Assembly: GCF_002224265.1 (NCBI RefSeq)
Contig: NZ_CP012882.1
Span: forward strand, 1,054,001 to 1,118,000
Reading direction: 5' to 3'
Length of the DNA stretch: 64,000 nucleotides
From: Vibrio vulnificus NBRC 15645 = ATCC 27562
GTDB lineage: Bacteria > Pseudomonadota > Gammaproteobacteria > Enterobacterales > Vibrionaceae
The position numbers were made by a program, and so were the translations under genes. Of this stretch, positions 28,306 through 36,687 are shown one piece after another. The notes beneath the pieces were generated by a model that searched no databases, had not been told where the DNA came from, and saw nothing but the letters and a program-made list of their open reading frames with translations. The first letter of the stretch is position 1. The number at the start of each line of letters is the position of its first letter.

Positions 28306-29646
28306 CTATAAGCGCAGTTTGGGTGCCAGTGGTTTACGAGATGGTTGAGCTTGAAGAAAAGGCAGCAACAGTAAGCCGATCACCGCCGCACAGATAGAGA
28401 TGGTGACGAAGAAACCGGTCCAGCTGTATTCTTCCAAAATCAGTGCAAGCGGGTAGCCAGACAACGCGGCGCCCATGTAGGCAAACAGACCAACAAAACC
28501 AGTCGCTGCGCCAGCAGAATCTTTGTGAGAACACTCAGCGGCTGCCATGCCGATAAGCATTTGTGGCCCAAACACGAAGAAGCCAATTGAGAATAAACCC
28601 GCAGCTTGAAAGGCAAAGTTCGTTAACGGCATTAACCACAGAGCAGCAACAGACAAGAAAATACCGGCGGCAAATAACAGATTCATCGGACCCCGGTTAC
28701 CGCCGAACAGTTTATCCGAGCCCCAACCTGCTACGAGAGAACCAACAAAGCCACCGATCTCAAACATCGACAACGCTGCGTTGGCGTTGATAAGAGAGTA
28801 ATGGTGTTGCTCGGTAAGGTAGAGATTGCCCCAGTCATTGATTGCGGTGCGCACGATGTAAACCAGTACATAGCTAAAAGCGAGCAACCAAATGTATTTG
28901 TTGTTGAAAACATAGTGCGTGAGAATTTCACGATAGCTGAGTCCTTGGCCATGTTTCTCTTGAGCCAGTTCGAGCGGGTCATGACGCCACTGACCGACGG
29001 TTGGTAGCCCCTGAGTGGTGGGTTTGTCTCTTAACCGCCAGCAAACAATAAGGCCAAGCAACACGCCGATAATGCCAGGGACAATAAAGCCTTCACGCCA
29101 ACTGAAATGAAAAGTGAGGTAGCCGACTAACAGTGGGATCAGTGCGCCACCCACGTTGTGGGCGGTGTTCCAAATTGCCCACAAAAAGCCGCGTTCTGAG
29201 CGCGAATACCAGGTGGTGAGGAGTTTGGAACAAGAAGGCCATCCCCAACCTTGGAACCAAGCGTTGAGCACCCACAAGATGGAAAGGGCAATCAGCGAGC
29301 TGGAAAAACCAAACACGATATTGATAATTCCAGAGGCGATCAGGCCCACACCCATAAAATAACGTGGATTTGAGCGGTCAGAAATGGTCCCTGAGATAAA
29401 CTTGGATAGGCCATAGGTGATGTAGAAAAGCGTGCCGATTAAACCGAGATCGCCTTTGTCTAAGCCCAAATCAACAATCATGGCAGGCGCGGCGTAGTTG
29501 AAGGTTTTGCGAGTGAAATAAAAGCCCGCGTACCCAATGTACATGCCGATCATGATATGCAGCCGCCAGTAACGATAACGTTCATCAACTTGGCTTTTGT
29601 CCAAGGGAGCTTGTGTGTAGCTCGGAGATGGAAACAGTCCAAACAT
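28306..29646 (-). CDS. uhpC: Hexose-phosphate sensor UhpC (MFS)
   Basis: A 446-residue major-facilitator protein that works as a receptor for external glucose 6-phosphate and activates UhpB. It has 12 membrane segments and the organophosphate:Pi antiporter pattern: GYAGFYFTRKTFNYAAPAM split near residues 38-56, GLSKFISGTISDRSNPRYF, and WNTAHNVGGALIPLLVG. It belongs with uhpB and uhpA by position (5 bases after uhpB); UhpT is the paralogous transporter at 31896-33293. Confidence 0.9.
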   Translation of the reverse strand: MFGLFPSPSYTQAPLDKSQVDERYRYWRLHIMIGMYIGYAGFYFTRKTFNYAAPAMIVDLGLDKGDLGLIGTLFYITYGLSKFISGTISDRSNPRYFMGVGLIASGIINIVFGFSSSLIALSILWVLNAWFQGWGWPSCSKLLTTWYSRSERGFLWAIWNTAHNVGGALIPLLVGYLTFHFSWREGFIVPGIIGVLLGLIVCWRLRDKPTTQGLPTVGQWRHDPLELAQEKHGQGLSYREILTHYVFNNKYIWLLAFSYVLVYIVRTAINDWGNLYLTEQHHYSLINANAALSMFEIGGFVGSLVAGWGSDKLFGGNRGPMNLLFAAGIFLSVAALWLMPLTNFAFQAAGLFSIGFFVFGPQMLIGMAAAECSHKDSAGAATGFVGLFAYMGAALSGYPLALILEEYSWTGFFVTISICAAVIGLLLLPFLQAQPSRKPLAPKLRL

Positions 29647-29651
29647 ACGCT

Positions 29652-31151
29652 TTACACCTTCGGCAATGTGATGGCAATTTGCGCGCCAGTCACTTGGTCG
29701 TTAAGAGAATAGATATACATTTTTCCGCCCAAAGCTTGCACGCGCTCTTGCATGCCGCGAATGCCCATGCCTTTCATGCACTCTTCGGTTTTAAAGCCGA
29801 TACCGTTGTCTGCAATATTGAGGGAGAGTTCGTCCCTGATGGACAACTCGATAACGATGGACGTGGCTTCCGCGTATTTGGCGGCATTGTTCAGCGCCTC
29901 TTGGCACAAACGAAAGAGGGTGACTTTCAAAGTGTCACTGAGTGAGTGGTAATCACCTTGCCAATCGAGTTGAACGCGCGTGCCGTGGTTATCAAACTCC
30001 AGCTCACGAGTCAGTTGTTCAACGGATTCTTTCAAATCCAAATCATCCAACATCTTTGGTCTCAACTTGCTTAAGAGGCGCTTAGTGGTGTCGTAGACAT
30101 TGAGAGAAAGTTGCTCAATGGTGTCGGCGCAACGAATGTTCATTTCAAGATTGTCGATACGTTTGATGATGCTCGCTTGCGTTCGAATCGCGGTAATGTT
30201 TTGGCCAATTTCATCATGAAGCTCTCGCGCCACATCTCGACGTACCGATTCTTCCGCTTGAATCAACTGACGGGAGAGCGTTTGGTTACGCGATAGCTCT
30301 CCGCGCAGTTGTTGGTTGAGATCTTTCTGTTTTTGCACCGCCAACCCGAGCATGATGCCGGTTAAGGTTTGTGCTGAAAGTGACAGCAACAAGTCGGTGA
30401 TTTCTAAATTGGAAACACCACTGCGCGCAGCAATCAGCGCCACACTGTTCAGCATGGTGGCCAATAGCGCGCCTTGCCAGCCGTAGCGTAAGGCCAACAC
30501 GATGATCGGAATCGCCATGCAAAACGGTGCGAATCGTTTCAATTCATCCGGTAAACTGGTTTGAATCAAAATGCTGGTGACGAGTAGCACCGTATACAAA
30601 ATGATATGGCGCACCTTAAATTCCACGCTATTGGCGAGCAGGTTTGAAGTGAGTGGAGACCATGGACTTTGAAACAAATAGTTCCAGAGCAAATAACACA
30701 TTGGCAAGAGCAATAAACCGCCAGTGACGCTGGCAAGCCACACCATGTAGACCGATTGAGCATGAAAACCCACAGCCAGTACGTTGATGGACGCGGTGAT
30801 GACAATAATGACCGCCATGATTGCCAAATGTTGATTGTGATCGCCTCGGTAGTACTTCTTCGCTAGGCAGACAACAGGGATGCTTAAAACGCTCGCGACC
30901 AACACCATTAACCACTGCGGTTGTTCAAGCAATAAGGCCAGCGCCACGGTTAATCCCCATTCCGCCAAGTAGATGGTTGGCCAAAATCGGCTGTGAGTGT
31001 GTAGAGTGATGCCGAGTCGCAGTGCAAACGGGAACAGTAAAATAGCCAGTTCTGCGTCATTGACAAAGTAGTAGGCGATCACCCACAGACAAAACCAAGC
31101 ACAAGCGGTCATGAAAAAGCCGCACAGTGATGTGATGGTGTAACTGCGCAT
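29652..31151 (-). CDS. uhpB: Sensor histidine kinase UhpB
   Basis: A 499-residue membrane kinase that phosphorylates UhpA when UhpC reports glucose 6-phosphate. The N-terminal half (MASE1-like) has about eight hydrophobic segments. The HisKA_3 dimerisation box RRDVARELHDEIGQNITAIR has the phospho-acceptor H312, the same position as in E. coli UhpB (H313). The ATP-binding part has LCQEALNNAAKYAEAT, IADNGIGF and GMGIRGMQER. The ATG overlaps the uhpA stop by one base (TGATG), so translation is coupled. Confidence 0.93.
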   Translation of the reverse strand: MRSYTITSLCGFFMTACAWFCLWVIAYYFVNDAELAILLFPFALRLGITLHTHSRFWPTIYLAEWGLTVALALLLEQPQWLMVLVASVLSIPVVCLAKKYYRGDHNQHLAIMAVIIVITASINVLAVGFHAQSVYMVWLASVTGGLLLLPMCYLLWNYLFQSPWSPLTSNLLANSVEFKVRHIILYTVLLVTSILIQTSLPDELKRFAPFCMAIPIIVLALRYGWQGALLATMLNSVALIAARSGVSNLEITDLLLSLSAQTLTGIMLGLAVQKQKDLNQQLRGELSRNQTLSRQLIQAEESVRRDVARELHDEIGQNITAIRTQASIIKRIDNLEMNIRCADTIEQLSLNVYDTTKRLLSKLRPKMLDDLDLKESVEQLTRELEFDNHGTRVQLDWQGDYHSLSDTLKVTLFRLCQEALNNAAKYAEATSIVIELSIRDELSLNIADNGIGFKTEECMKGMGIRGMQERVQALGGKMYIYSLNDQVTGAQIAITLPKV

Positions 31152-31759
31152 CAAAACGACTCTTGAGAGAACAGTTTTGCCAGCTCGACGTTGTTTTTTA
31201 CGCCCAGCTTGTCGATGGCGTTAGCACGATGAACATGAACCGTTTTGTGGCTTAGCCCCAGTTCGGCAGCGATTGCCTTCACATCCAACCCTCTTGCCAG
31301 CAACTGACACACTTCGTTTTCTCGGCGCGTGAGTTGGGTGAGACTGGTGGCTTTGTCGTTCGGTGTGGCAAGCTTCATTGCGATGTCTGGAGTAAGGTAG
31401 CAACCGCCTGCCGCGCTTGTTCTCACCGCTTGAACCAGTTCATCAGGGCTGCAACGTTTGCTTAAATAACCTTTCGCACCCAGTTTGAGCGATTTTTCCA
31501 CCATGGCAGGGGAGTCGTGCACGCTCAACATGATGCAGGCAATGCCGGATGGAATTTCACTGAGTAACGTTAGGCCGCTTTCATCTGCCATTGAGATATC
31601 AAGAATCACCACATCTGGCTTGCACGCAGGTAAGCCGATTCGCGCTTCCGCGACGGAACCAAATTCCCCGACAACGCAAATGTCCGCCTCAAGATTTAAT
31701 AGTTGGGCAAAACCAGAACGAACAATGACATGGTCATCCACTAGCGCTACGTTAATCAT
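31151..31759 (-). CDS. uhpA: Response regulator UhpA
   Basis: A 202-residue NarL/FixJ-type regulator that activates uhpT. Receiver domain at residues 1-120 with acidic pocket VALVDDH (D8, D9) and phospho-acceptor D54 (VVILDISM), and Lys in [13 protein letters not shown] LuxR domain at about 140-200: [40 protein letters not shown]. The start [10 protein letters not shown] matches E. coli UhpA. Operon uhpA-uhpB-uhpC. Confidence 0.94.
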   Translation of the reverse strand: MINVALVDDHVIVRSGFAQLLNLEADICVVGEFGSVAEARIGLPACKPDVVILDISMADESGLTLLSEIPSGIACIMLSVHDSPAMVEKSLKLGAKGYLSKRCSPDELVQAVRTSAAGGCYLTPDIAMKLATPNDKATSLTQLTRRENEVCQLLARGLDVKAIAAELGLSHKTVHVHRANAIDKLGVKNNVELAKLFSQESF

Positions 31760-31862
31760 CATAACAACCACATTTCAGCAATACACAAACGACAGCGAGC
31801 TCATACGAGCTCAAGTAAAAACGGACTATGATACTAAATCGACACCTTGGTTTTAATGATCT

Positions 31863-31889
31863 AGCGCGCTTTGCAGGACAAAGCGCGCT
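31863..31889 (-). other. Strong hairpin between uhpT and uhpA
   Basis: A perfect 11-bp GC-rich stem AGCGCGCTTTG/CAAAGCGCGCT (31863-31873 with 31879-31889) starting 7 bases after the uhpT stop, without a T-tract. It may stabilise the uhpT mRNA 3' end or lower read-through into uhpA. Confidence 0.6.
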
Positions 31890-31895
31890 GATGAA

Positions 31896-33293
31896 TTAAG
31901 ACTGGCTGGCCGCGAGTTCAAGTTTCTTCTTGTTATGTCGAATCTTTTTCTCTTCTGCGATAGCAACGAAGGCAAGAAGGACAATACAAATCATCGCTGA
32001 GGTATCCAGTGCCGCGAAGGTGCCTTTCCAGCCGGTCAAACCGAAGATAGGAGTACCGTCTGCAATCATGCCGAGACCAAGCTTGGCAAAGCTGTCACCG
32101 ATTAGGTAAGCGAAGGTGCCTTTTACGCCATCCGCCACACTGATGGCTTTCTTCGGAACAAAGCCAACCGCAGCAACACCGATAAGCAGTTGAGGACCAA
32201 ACACGAGGAAACCAAGAACAAATAGCGATGCTAGGTACATGAACTCGCTTGTCGCGTGTTGGTAGAACTCAAGGGATACGATGATCAATGCAAGAGACAC
32301 ACACGCTACTAAAGCACGACGACCGTTCGCCAAGTCAGAAAGGTAACCCCACATTAGCGTACCGACGAGTGCGCCCACTTCGAATAGGGTAAAACCAGAG
32401 ATTGCCGCTTCTTTTGATAGACCAAGTTCTTGGTAAGCGTAAACCGTTGACCATTGGTCGATACCGATACGCACGATGTAAAGGAAGATGTTGGCAAAGC
32501 AAAGTAGCCAGATCACTTTGTTTTTCAGTACATACTCAACAAAGATCTCTTTTTTGGTCATTTGATTTTCTTCCGCCGCAGTATCTTCTTCGCTGACGGC
32601 TTCATCAAAAAGTTCTTCAACTTTACCTAGGCCATAAGCCTCTGGTGAATCACTACCAAAGCGCATGCCGATGAAACCAACGATGATGGCGATGATAGAA
32701 GGGAAGACAAACATACCAATGACGTGGCCATCGAACAGGTAGTTAGCACCGAACAGGGCAACACCAGCCGCACCGGCACCACCCACGTTGTGCGACATGT
32801 TCCACAGACCTAGGTAAGAACCACGTTTGTTGCGTGGTGTCCACTTCGTGATGGTTGAGTAACTAGAAGGGCCACCTGTACTTTGGAAGAAACCACTGAG
32901 TGCGTAGAACGCCACCATCAAGAACAAGCTGGCACTGCCGCCACCCATGCTGAAGCTGAAACCAAGCATGGCAAGACCAGAAAGGATCAGCATGAAAGGG
33001 AGAAACTGCTTGGTGTTTTTGCCGTCAGCGTAGTAGGAAACGACGGTTTTACCGATACCGTAAGTAATCGAAAAACCAAGACCAATCAGGCCCAAATCGG
33101 TCATGCTTAAACCGTAAGTGGAGATCATGTCGTTTTGCGCGACGTTGAAGTTTTTACGGATCAAATACATGGTCAAGTAACCAATAAATACCACAAGGTA
33201 AGATTGGATAAACGGCTTAAACCACATTTTACGTCTTACTTCGACTGGAAGGTCGAGGGTCGGCTTCCGCACTTGTTCAAGGAATTTTAACAT
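31896..33293 (-). CDS. uhpT: Hexose-phosphate:phosphate antiporter UhpT
   Basis: An inner-membrane MFS antiporter that imports glucose 6-phosphate and other sugar phosphates (and fosfomycin) in exchange for phosphate. The 465-residue protein starting at [19 protein letters not shown] is highly similar to E. coli UhpT (463), for example [40 protein letters not shown] and [20 protein letters not shown]. The ATG at 33293 has AAGAGAG upstream; the frame to 33374 is an artefact. Here uhpT precedes uhpA, whereas E. coli has uhpABCT. Confidence 0.95.
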   Translation of the reverse strand: MLKFLEQVRKPTLDLPVEVRRKMWFKPFIQSYLVVFIGYLTMYLIRKNFNVAQNDMISTYGLSMTDLGLIGLGFSITYGIGKTVVSYYADGKNTKQFLPFMLILSGLAMLGFSFSMGGGSASLFLMVAFYALSGFFQSTGGPSSYSTITKWTPRNKRGSYLGLWNMSHNVGGAGAAGVALFGANYLFDGHVIGMFVFPSIIAIIVGFIGMRFGSDSPEAYGLGKVEELFDEAVSEEDTAAEENQMTKKEIFVEYVLKNKVIWLLCFANIFLYIVRIGIDQWSTVYAYQELGLSKEAAISGFTLFEVGALVGTLMWGYLSDLANGRRALVACVSLALIIVSLEFYQHATSEFMYLASLFVLGFLVFGPQLLIGVAAVGFVPKKAISVADGVKGTFAYLIGDSFAKLGLGMIADGTPIFGLTGWKGTFAALDTSAMICIVLLAFVAIAEEKKIRHNKKKLELAASQS

Positions 33294-33401
33294 TGTGAAC
33301 TCTCTTGTCATTGTGTCGTACACAGGTGAACTTTTGTCATTAACTGGCGACGATTCTAGAGAGCGAAAGAGCAAACCACATGAGAGGAGGGCTTAGATCG
33401 C

Positions 33402-33418
33402 CTAGGAAAAATTCCTAG
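33402..33418. promoter_or_regulatory. Candidate UhpA operator upstream of uhpT
   Basis: A perfect inverted repeat CTAGGAA/TTCCTAG separated by AAA, about 109 bases before the uhpT ATG. NarL-family regulators such as UhpA bind short inverted repeats, so assignment to UhpA is inference from position and symmetry. Confidence 0.4.
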
Positions 33419-33492
33419 AAACAGTGAAGTTGGAGAGAAAGCGTGAAAAGAGTCACATTGAAGATAAGAGAGGGATTTGAGAATCAAAGTAA

Positions 33493-33516
33493 ATCAGAGC
33501 CAAAGAAGGCTCTGAT
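33493..33516 (-). terminator. Terminator of the DUF3012 lipoprotein gene
   Basis: A 9-bp stem ATCAGAGCC/GGCTCTGAT (33493-33501 with 33508-33516). On the minus strand it is followed by the T-rich TTACTTTGATT. It is 10 bases after the stop. Confidence 0.65.
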
Positions 33517-33525
33517 ACTTAAAAA

Positions 33526-33786
33526 CTAAAGTACGCAATATTTAGCGTAAGAGGTGGCTTCTTTAGCGGTCCAATCGCCTTTGGATTTCTCATCCATATC
33601 TTCACACCAGCTCTTGCTACCAATCTCGTTGTTGAGTAGGCAGTGTTTGGCAAAGTCTAGCGTGTTTTGTCCATTCCATTCGCTTTTAGGCTTATCGCGC
33701 ATGTTGTTGCACCAGCTTTCACTGCCTACTTCACTGCAGGCTGAAAGGGTGAGTACGCTTAGCAGGGCCAATAATGTTGTTCTCAT
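33526..33786 (-). CDS. Small lipoprotein with two DUF3012 repeats
   Basis: An 86-residue lipoprotein. The signal LLALLSVLTLSACSEVG ends in lipobox LSAC. The mature part contains two copies of a repeat of about 33 residues: VGSESWCNNMRDKPKSEWNG (residues 20-39) and IGSKSWCEDMDEKSKGDWTA (55-74), each ending in A-K-x-C, so each unit has a Cys pair that may form a disulfide. This is the DUF3012 pattern, usually a single copy in Vibrio and relatives. Function unknown. Confidence 0.8.
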   Translation of the reverse strand: MRTTLLALLSVLTLSACSEVGSESWCNNMRDKPKSEWNGQNTLDFAKHCLLNNEIGSKSWCEDMDEKSKGDWTAKEATSYAKYCVL

Positions 33787-33892
33787 TACTTCCTCATTTT
33801 CGAGTTAATTTCTTTGGTCGCTACTATACAGAATGGATTGGGGTTTGTGTTAAATCATCGCGAAAATAGGTTTTTTATTCGCATTGGAGCAA

Positions 33893-33921
33893 TAAAAAGG
33901 CCAGCCGTATCATCGGCTGGC
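33893..33921 (-). terminator. Terminator of the curA-GST operon
   Basis: An 8-bp stem GCCAGCCG/CGGCTGGC (33900-33907 with 33914-33921) with five T following on the minus strand, 21 bases after the GST stop. Confidence 0.8.
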
Positions 33922-33942
33922 AAAGGCAGTGTTTAAAAGGGA

Positions 33943-34560
33943 TTAATTGTATTGTTGTTCCAGCGCTTGCGCTTTAACAAAGCTTGGGTGACTGGCGAGT
34001 GTATCCGCGTAACGGGCAAGGTTCGGATACTGCTCAAGCAAACCAAATTGCTGCACAATCTCGACAATGAACGAGTTCATGATGTCGGCGCCAGAGAGTG
34101 CCTCACCAACAAGGTAGTTTTTGCCTTGCAAGCTTTGGTCGAGATAACCCACCACTTTGTTGATCTCCGCATCTGCGTACTGAGCAAGAAACTGCGTTTG
34201 TGTGCCATCTTTGATTAAAAAGACTTTAAGCAGCAGAGGCAAAATGCCGGAGCTTTCCGCAAAATGCAGCCATTGCAGATATTCCACGTACTCATCGCTC
34301 TCTTGGGCTGGGGCCAATCGCTGCGGTGCGTATTTGGCAATCAAGTATTCGGTGATCGCACCGGACTCGGCAATCACTTTGCCATCGGCTTCGATGACCG
34401 GTGATTTGCCTAGTGGGTGGATCGCTTTCAGTTCTGGTGGCGCTAAAAAGGTCACACTGTCGCGCTGGTAAGCGACAACGTGATAATCAACGCCCAGCTC
34501 CTCCAACAACCAAATGATACGCTTTGAACGGGATTTGTTGAGATGATGTAGAGTTATCAT
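33943..34560 (-). CDS. Glutathione S-transferase
   Basis: A 205-residue cytosolic GST. N-terminal thioredoxin-like domain: HHLNKSRSKRIIWLLEELGV (the Ser after N-K is in the usual catalytic/glutathione-contact position), HPLGKSPVIEADGKVIAESG with the cis-Pro and Glu-Ser glutathione site. C-terminal helical domain from about residue 88, with YLVGEALSGADIMNSF. It follows curA by 9 bases and shares its TetR control, so it probably detoxifies electrophiles together with CurA. Confidence 0.88.
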   Translation of the reverse strand: MITLHHLNKSRSKRIIWLLEELGVDYHVVAYQRDSVTFLAPPELKAIHPLGKSPVIEADGKVIAESGAITEYLIAKYAPQRLAPAQESDEYVEYLQWLHFAESSGILPLLLKVFLIKDGTQTQFLAQYADAEINKVVGYLDQSLQGKNYLVGEALSGADIMNSFIVEIVQQFGLLEQYPNLARYADTLASHPSFVKAQALEQQYN

Positions 34561-34569
34561 ACCTAGCTC

Positions 34570-35601
34570 CTAGCGTGGTTGATTGGTTTGGACGACCATT
34601 TTGCCGAAGTTTTTCCCTTCAAGCAGGCCAATAAAGGCGTCAGGCGCGTTTTCCAGCCCTTGGACAAGATGTTCACGATAGTGAATTTTTCCTTGTGCTA
34701 GCCATTGGCTCATATCAGCAGCAAACTCGCCATAGCGATGGCCGTAATCATCAAAGATGATGAAACCTTGCATCTTGATGCGTTTGATCAACAGTTGCGC
34801 CATCAGCATAGACATGCGATCTGGACCTTCTGGCAGTGAAGTGGCGTTGTATTGGGAAATCAAACCACACAGTGGAATACGCGCGCCGGTATTAAGCAAA
34901 GGCATCACAGCATCAAAGACTTTTCCGCCGACGTTTTCAAAATAAATGTCGATTCCGTTGTGGCAAACTTTCGCTAATTGCTCAGCAAAGTCAGTCGCTT
35001 TGTGGTCGATACATTCATCAAAGCCCAGTGTTTCTTTAGCAAATTGGCATTTTTCTTCGCCACCGGCGATACCAATGACGCGACAGCCTTTAAGTTTGCC
35101 AATTTGTCCCACCATAGAGCCGACCGCACCTGTGGCTGCGGCAACCACCAATGTGTCACCTTCTTTTGGCTGGCCAATATCCAATAGCCCCATATAGGCC
35201 GTAAATCCAGGCATGCCCATTACACCAAGTGCATAAGAAGGGTGGCTAGGCTGTTTGCCTAGTTTGATCAAGCCTTCGCCGTTGGAGATCGTGTAATCTT
35301 GCCAACCAGTGTAAGCCAATACCCATTCACCCACTTCAAACTCGGCGTGGTTGGATACTTCTACTTGGCAAACCGTGCCACCAACCATGACCTCATCGAT
35401 GCCAACGGGTTCGGCGTACGATTTGGCATCGCTCATGCGGCCACGCATATAGGGATCGAGTGACAAATAAACAGAACGTAGCAACATTTCACCTTGGGCT
35501 GGCGTTGGGATGTCACTCTGTTTAAGCGCAAAGTTTTCAGCGGTTGGTGCCCCAACTGGGCGAGACGCGAGTACGATTTGACGGTTTGTAGGTTGAGTCA
35601 T
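34570..35601 (-). CDS. curA: NADPH-dependent alkenal/one reductase (CurA-like)
   Basis: A zinc-free medium-chain reductase of 343 residues that reduces the double bond of alpha,beta-unsaturated ketones and aldehydes with NADPH; E. coli CurA and a V. vulnificus homologue reduce curcumin. Visible: RSVYLSLDPYMRGRMSD near residue 43, cofactor loop AATGAVGSMVGQIGKLKG, FENVGGKVFDAVMPLL, GLISQYN and PDAFIGLLEGKNFGKMVVQ. The structural and catalytic zinc cysteines of alcohol dehydrogenases are absent, as expected. First gene of curA-GST with an operator just upstream. Confidence 0.88.
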   Translation of the reverse strand: MTQPTNRQIVLASRPVGAPTAENFALKQSDIPTPAQGEMLLRSVYLSLDPYMRGRMSDAKSYAEPVGIDEVMVGGTVCQVEVSNHAEFEVGEWVLAYTGWQDYTISNGEGLIKLGKQPSHPSYALGVMGMPGFTAYMGLLDIGQPKEGDTLVVAAATGAVGSMVGQIGKLKGCRVIGIAGGEEKCQFAKETLGFDECIDHKATDFAEQLAKVCHNGIDIYFENVGGKVFDAVMPLLNTGARIPLCGLISQYNATSLPEGPDRMSMLMAQLLIKRIKMQGFIIFDDYGHRYGEFAADMSQWLAQGKIHYREHLVQGLENAPDAFIGLLEGKNFGKMVVQTNQPR

Positions 35602-35616
35602 CTATTCTTCCTTTAT

Positions 35617-35631
35617 TAGACCGGTCGTCTA
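35617..35631. promoter_or_regulatory. TetR operator upstream of curA
   Basis: TAGACCGGTCGTCTA, an inverted repeat TAGAC-N5-GTCTA, 15 bases before the curA ATG. The same motif (one base different) is in front of the tetR gene at 36295-36309. Confidence 0.8.
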
Positions 35632-35642
35632 GTGTTTGTTTC

Positions 35643-35668
35643 AAAAAATCCCGCCAGTAAGGCGGGGT
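35643..35668 (-). terminator. Terminator of the tetR gene
   Basis: A 6-bp GC stem CCCGCC/GGCGGG (35650-35655 with 35661-35666). On the minus strand it is followed by A and six T (A-tract 35643-35648). It separates tetR from curA. Confidence 0.8.
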
Positions 35669-35688
35669 GTCTGTAACGTATTTGAACG

Positions 35689-36273
35689 TTACCCTTTGAG
35701 TATCTGTTTGGTGCTGACTAAGCACTGCTCTAAATGCGTTTGATCTTGCATTAACTTGTTCAACAAGCTGGCACCTAGCCATTGTTGGTAAAGCTGCTGT
35801 GCGGTAGCCGTGGCATTGTTTACCGTGATCGAACCATCATCAATGCCAGTTTGTACTGCGCTTGCCAACGCCAGAATAATGCGTTGTGCACCTTGCGAAA
35901 GGGTATTCCGCATCGCTTCAGAGAGGTCCGATACCTCTGCACTGAGCTTTACCACAAGACAGCGGTTGGCATTACACACGCCATTTTCAATCGAAAGCCA
36001 ACGAGAAAAATACGAGACAAGGTTGTCAAAGCCAGAGTCATTTCGCTGGTTAAAATGTGCCTCTAAGCGAGCAAGGTATTGTTGAAAATAATCTTCAATC
36101 AATGCTTGGCCAAATTGCTCTTTCGACTTGAAGTAGTGATAAAACGAGCCTTTCGGCACGCCTGCTTCTTTCAACAATTGCGACAATCCCACGGCAGTAA
36201 AGCCCTGGTTGACGACGAGTTGATAGCCAACGTCAAGAATGTGTTGGCGAGTGTCATTGGTTTTCGTATTCAT
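35689..36273 (-). CDS. TetR-family repressor (controls curA-GST)
   Basis: A 194-residue regulator. N-terminal HTH at residues 5-50: RQHILDVGYQLVVNQGFTAV, LLKEAGVPKGSFYHYFKSKE. The C-terminal half is the TetR_C_6/NemR-like ligand domain, including a Cys in NGVCNANRCLVVK near residue 105 that could sense electrophiles, as NemR does. The ATG at 36273 is preferred over GTG at 36282. A palindrome in its own promoter recurs at curA, so autoregulation plus control of curA-GST is likely. Confidence 0.88.
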   Translation of the reverse strand: MNTKTNDTRQHILDVGYQLVVNQGFTAVGLSQLLKEAGVPKGSFYHYFKSKEQFGQALIEDYFQQYLARLEAHFNQRNDSGFDNLVSYFSRWLSIENGVCNANRCLVVKLSAEVSDLSEAMRNTLSQGAQRIILALASAVQTGIDDGSITVNNATATAQQLYQQWLGASLLNKLMQDQTHLEQCLVSTKQILKG

Positions 36274-36294
36274 GAGCGGCACTATAAATTATAT

Positions 36295-36309
36295 TAGACC
36301 AGTCGTCTA
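36295..36309. promoter_or_regulatory. TetR operator upstream of the tetR gene
   Basis: TAGACCAGTCGTCTA, TAGAC-N5-GTCTA, 21 bases before the ATG. It matches the curA operator at 14 of 15 positions. Confidence 0.8.
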
Positions 36310-36384
36310 GTTTTTAAATTGGTGTTTGATCTCATGACGATCAATTTGTTTTCTTTTCTCGTGATTTGGTAATAGAATAGCGCC

Positions 36385-36488
36385 GCTTAAGGGAGTAGCC
36401 TTCCTCATGGTTTGAGGAGTGAATATCAACAGTCTCCGAGCTTAACGCTTGTGGTATTCACGTTCATCTGTTCTGGCAAGACTTAAGC
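36385..36488 (+). promoter_or_regulatory. yybP-ykoY manganese riboswitch aptamer
   Basis: The conserved elements appear in order: 5' P1 strand GCTTAAG (36385-36391) joined to GGGAGTAGCC (36391-36400), the internal ATCAACAGTCTCCGAG (36425-36440), and GGCAAGACTTAAGC (36475-36488) whose CTTAAGC closes a perfect 7-bp P1 with the 5' strand. E. coli alx and mntP leaders carry the same blocks. This class binds Mn2+ and turns on exporter genes. The downstream gene is a CaCA-family cation exporter. Confidence 0.87.
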
Positions 36489-36523
36489 AAAGTTTGAATT
36501 TGGGTAGCATTTCAAACTTTGCT
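36486..36523 (+). promoter_or_regulatory. Expression-platform hairpin after the riboswitch
   Basis: AGCAAAGTTTGA (36486-36497) pairs perfectly with TCAAACTTTGCT (36512-36523). Its first three bases are also the last three of the aptamer P1 strand, so the two stems compete. The loop contains GGGTAG (36502-36507), complementary to CTACCC at 36535-36540 downstream. No U-tract follows, so the mechanism is more likely translational or Rho-linked. Confidence 0.6.
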
Positions 36524-36687
36524 TCGGTTAAAGCCTACCCGAGATACGAGTAGGCATGCGTTATTACATGTACTTGGTATCGGAGAACAGACGTAAGATT
36601 CCCTTCATTTCTACACTACTTCTCTGAACTGCCATTACACGTTTATCAATTTTACTCATAAAGTGATTTTCTTTTCAGGATACAAAC

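Larger units (their letters stand above)
36310..36687. other. Long leader region of the CaCA exporter gene
   Basis: 378 bases without a gene. It holds the riboswitch aptamer (36385-36488), a 12-bp hairpin (36486-36523), a further GCCTAC/GTAGGC stem (36533-36538 with 36550-36555) and about 130 bases of untranslated mRNA before the ribosome site (CAGGAT) of 36688. Confidence 0.7.
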
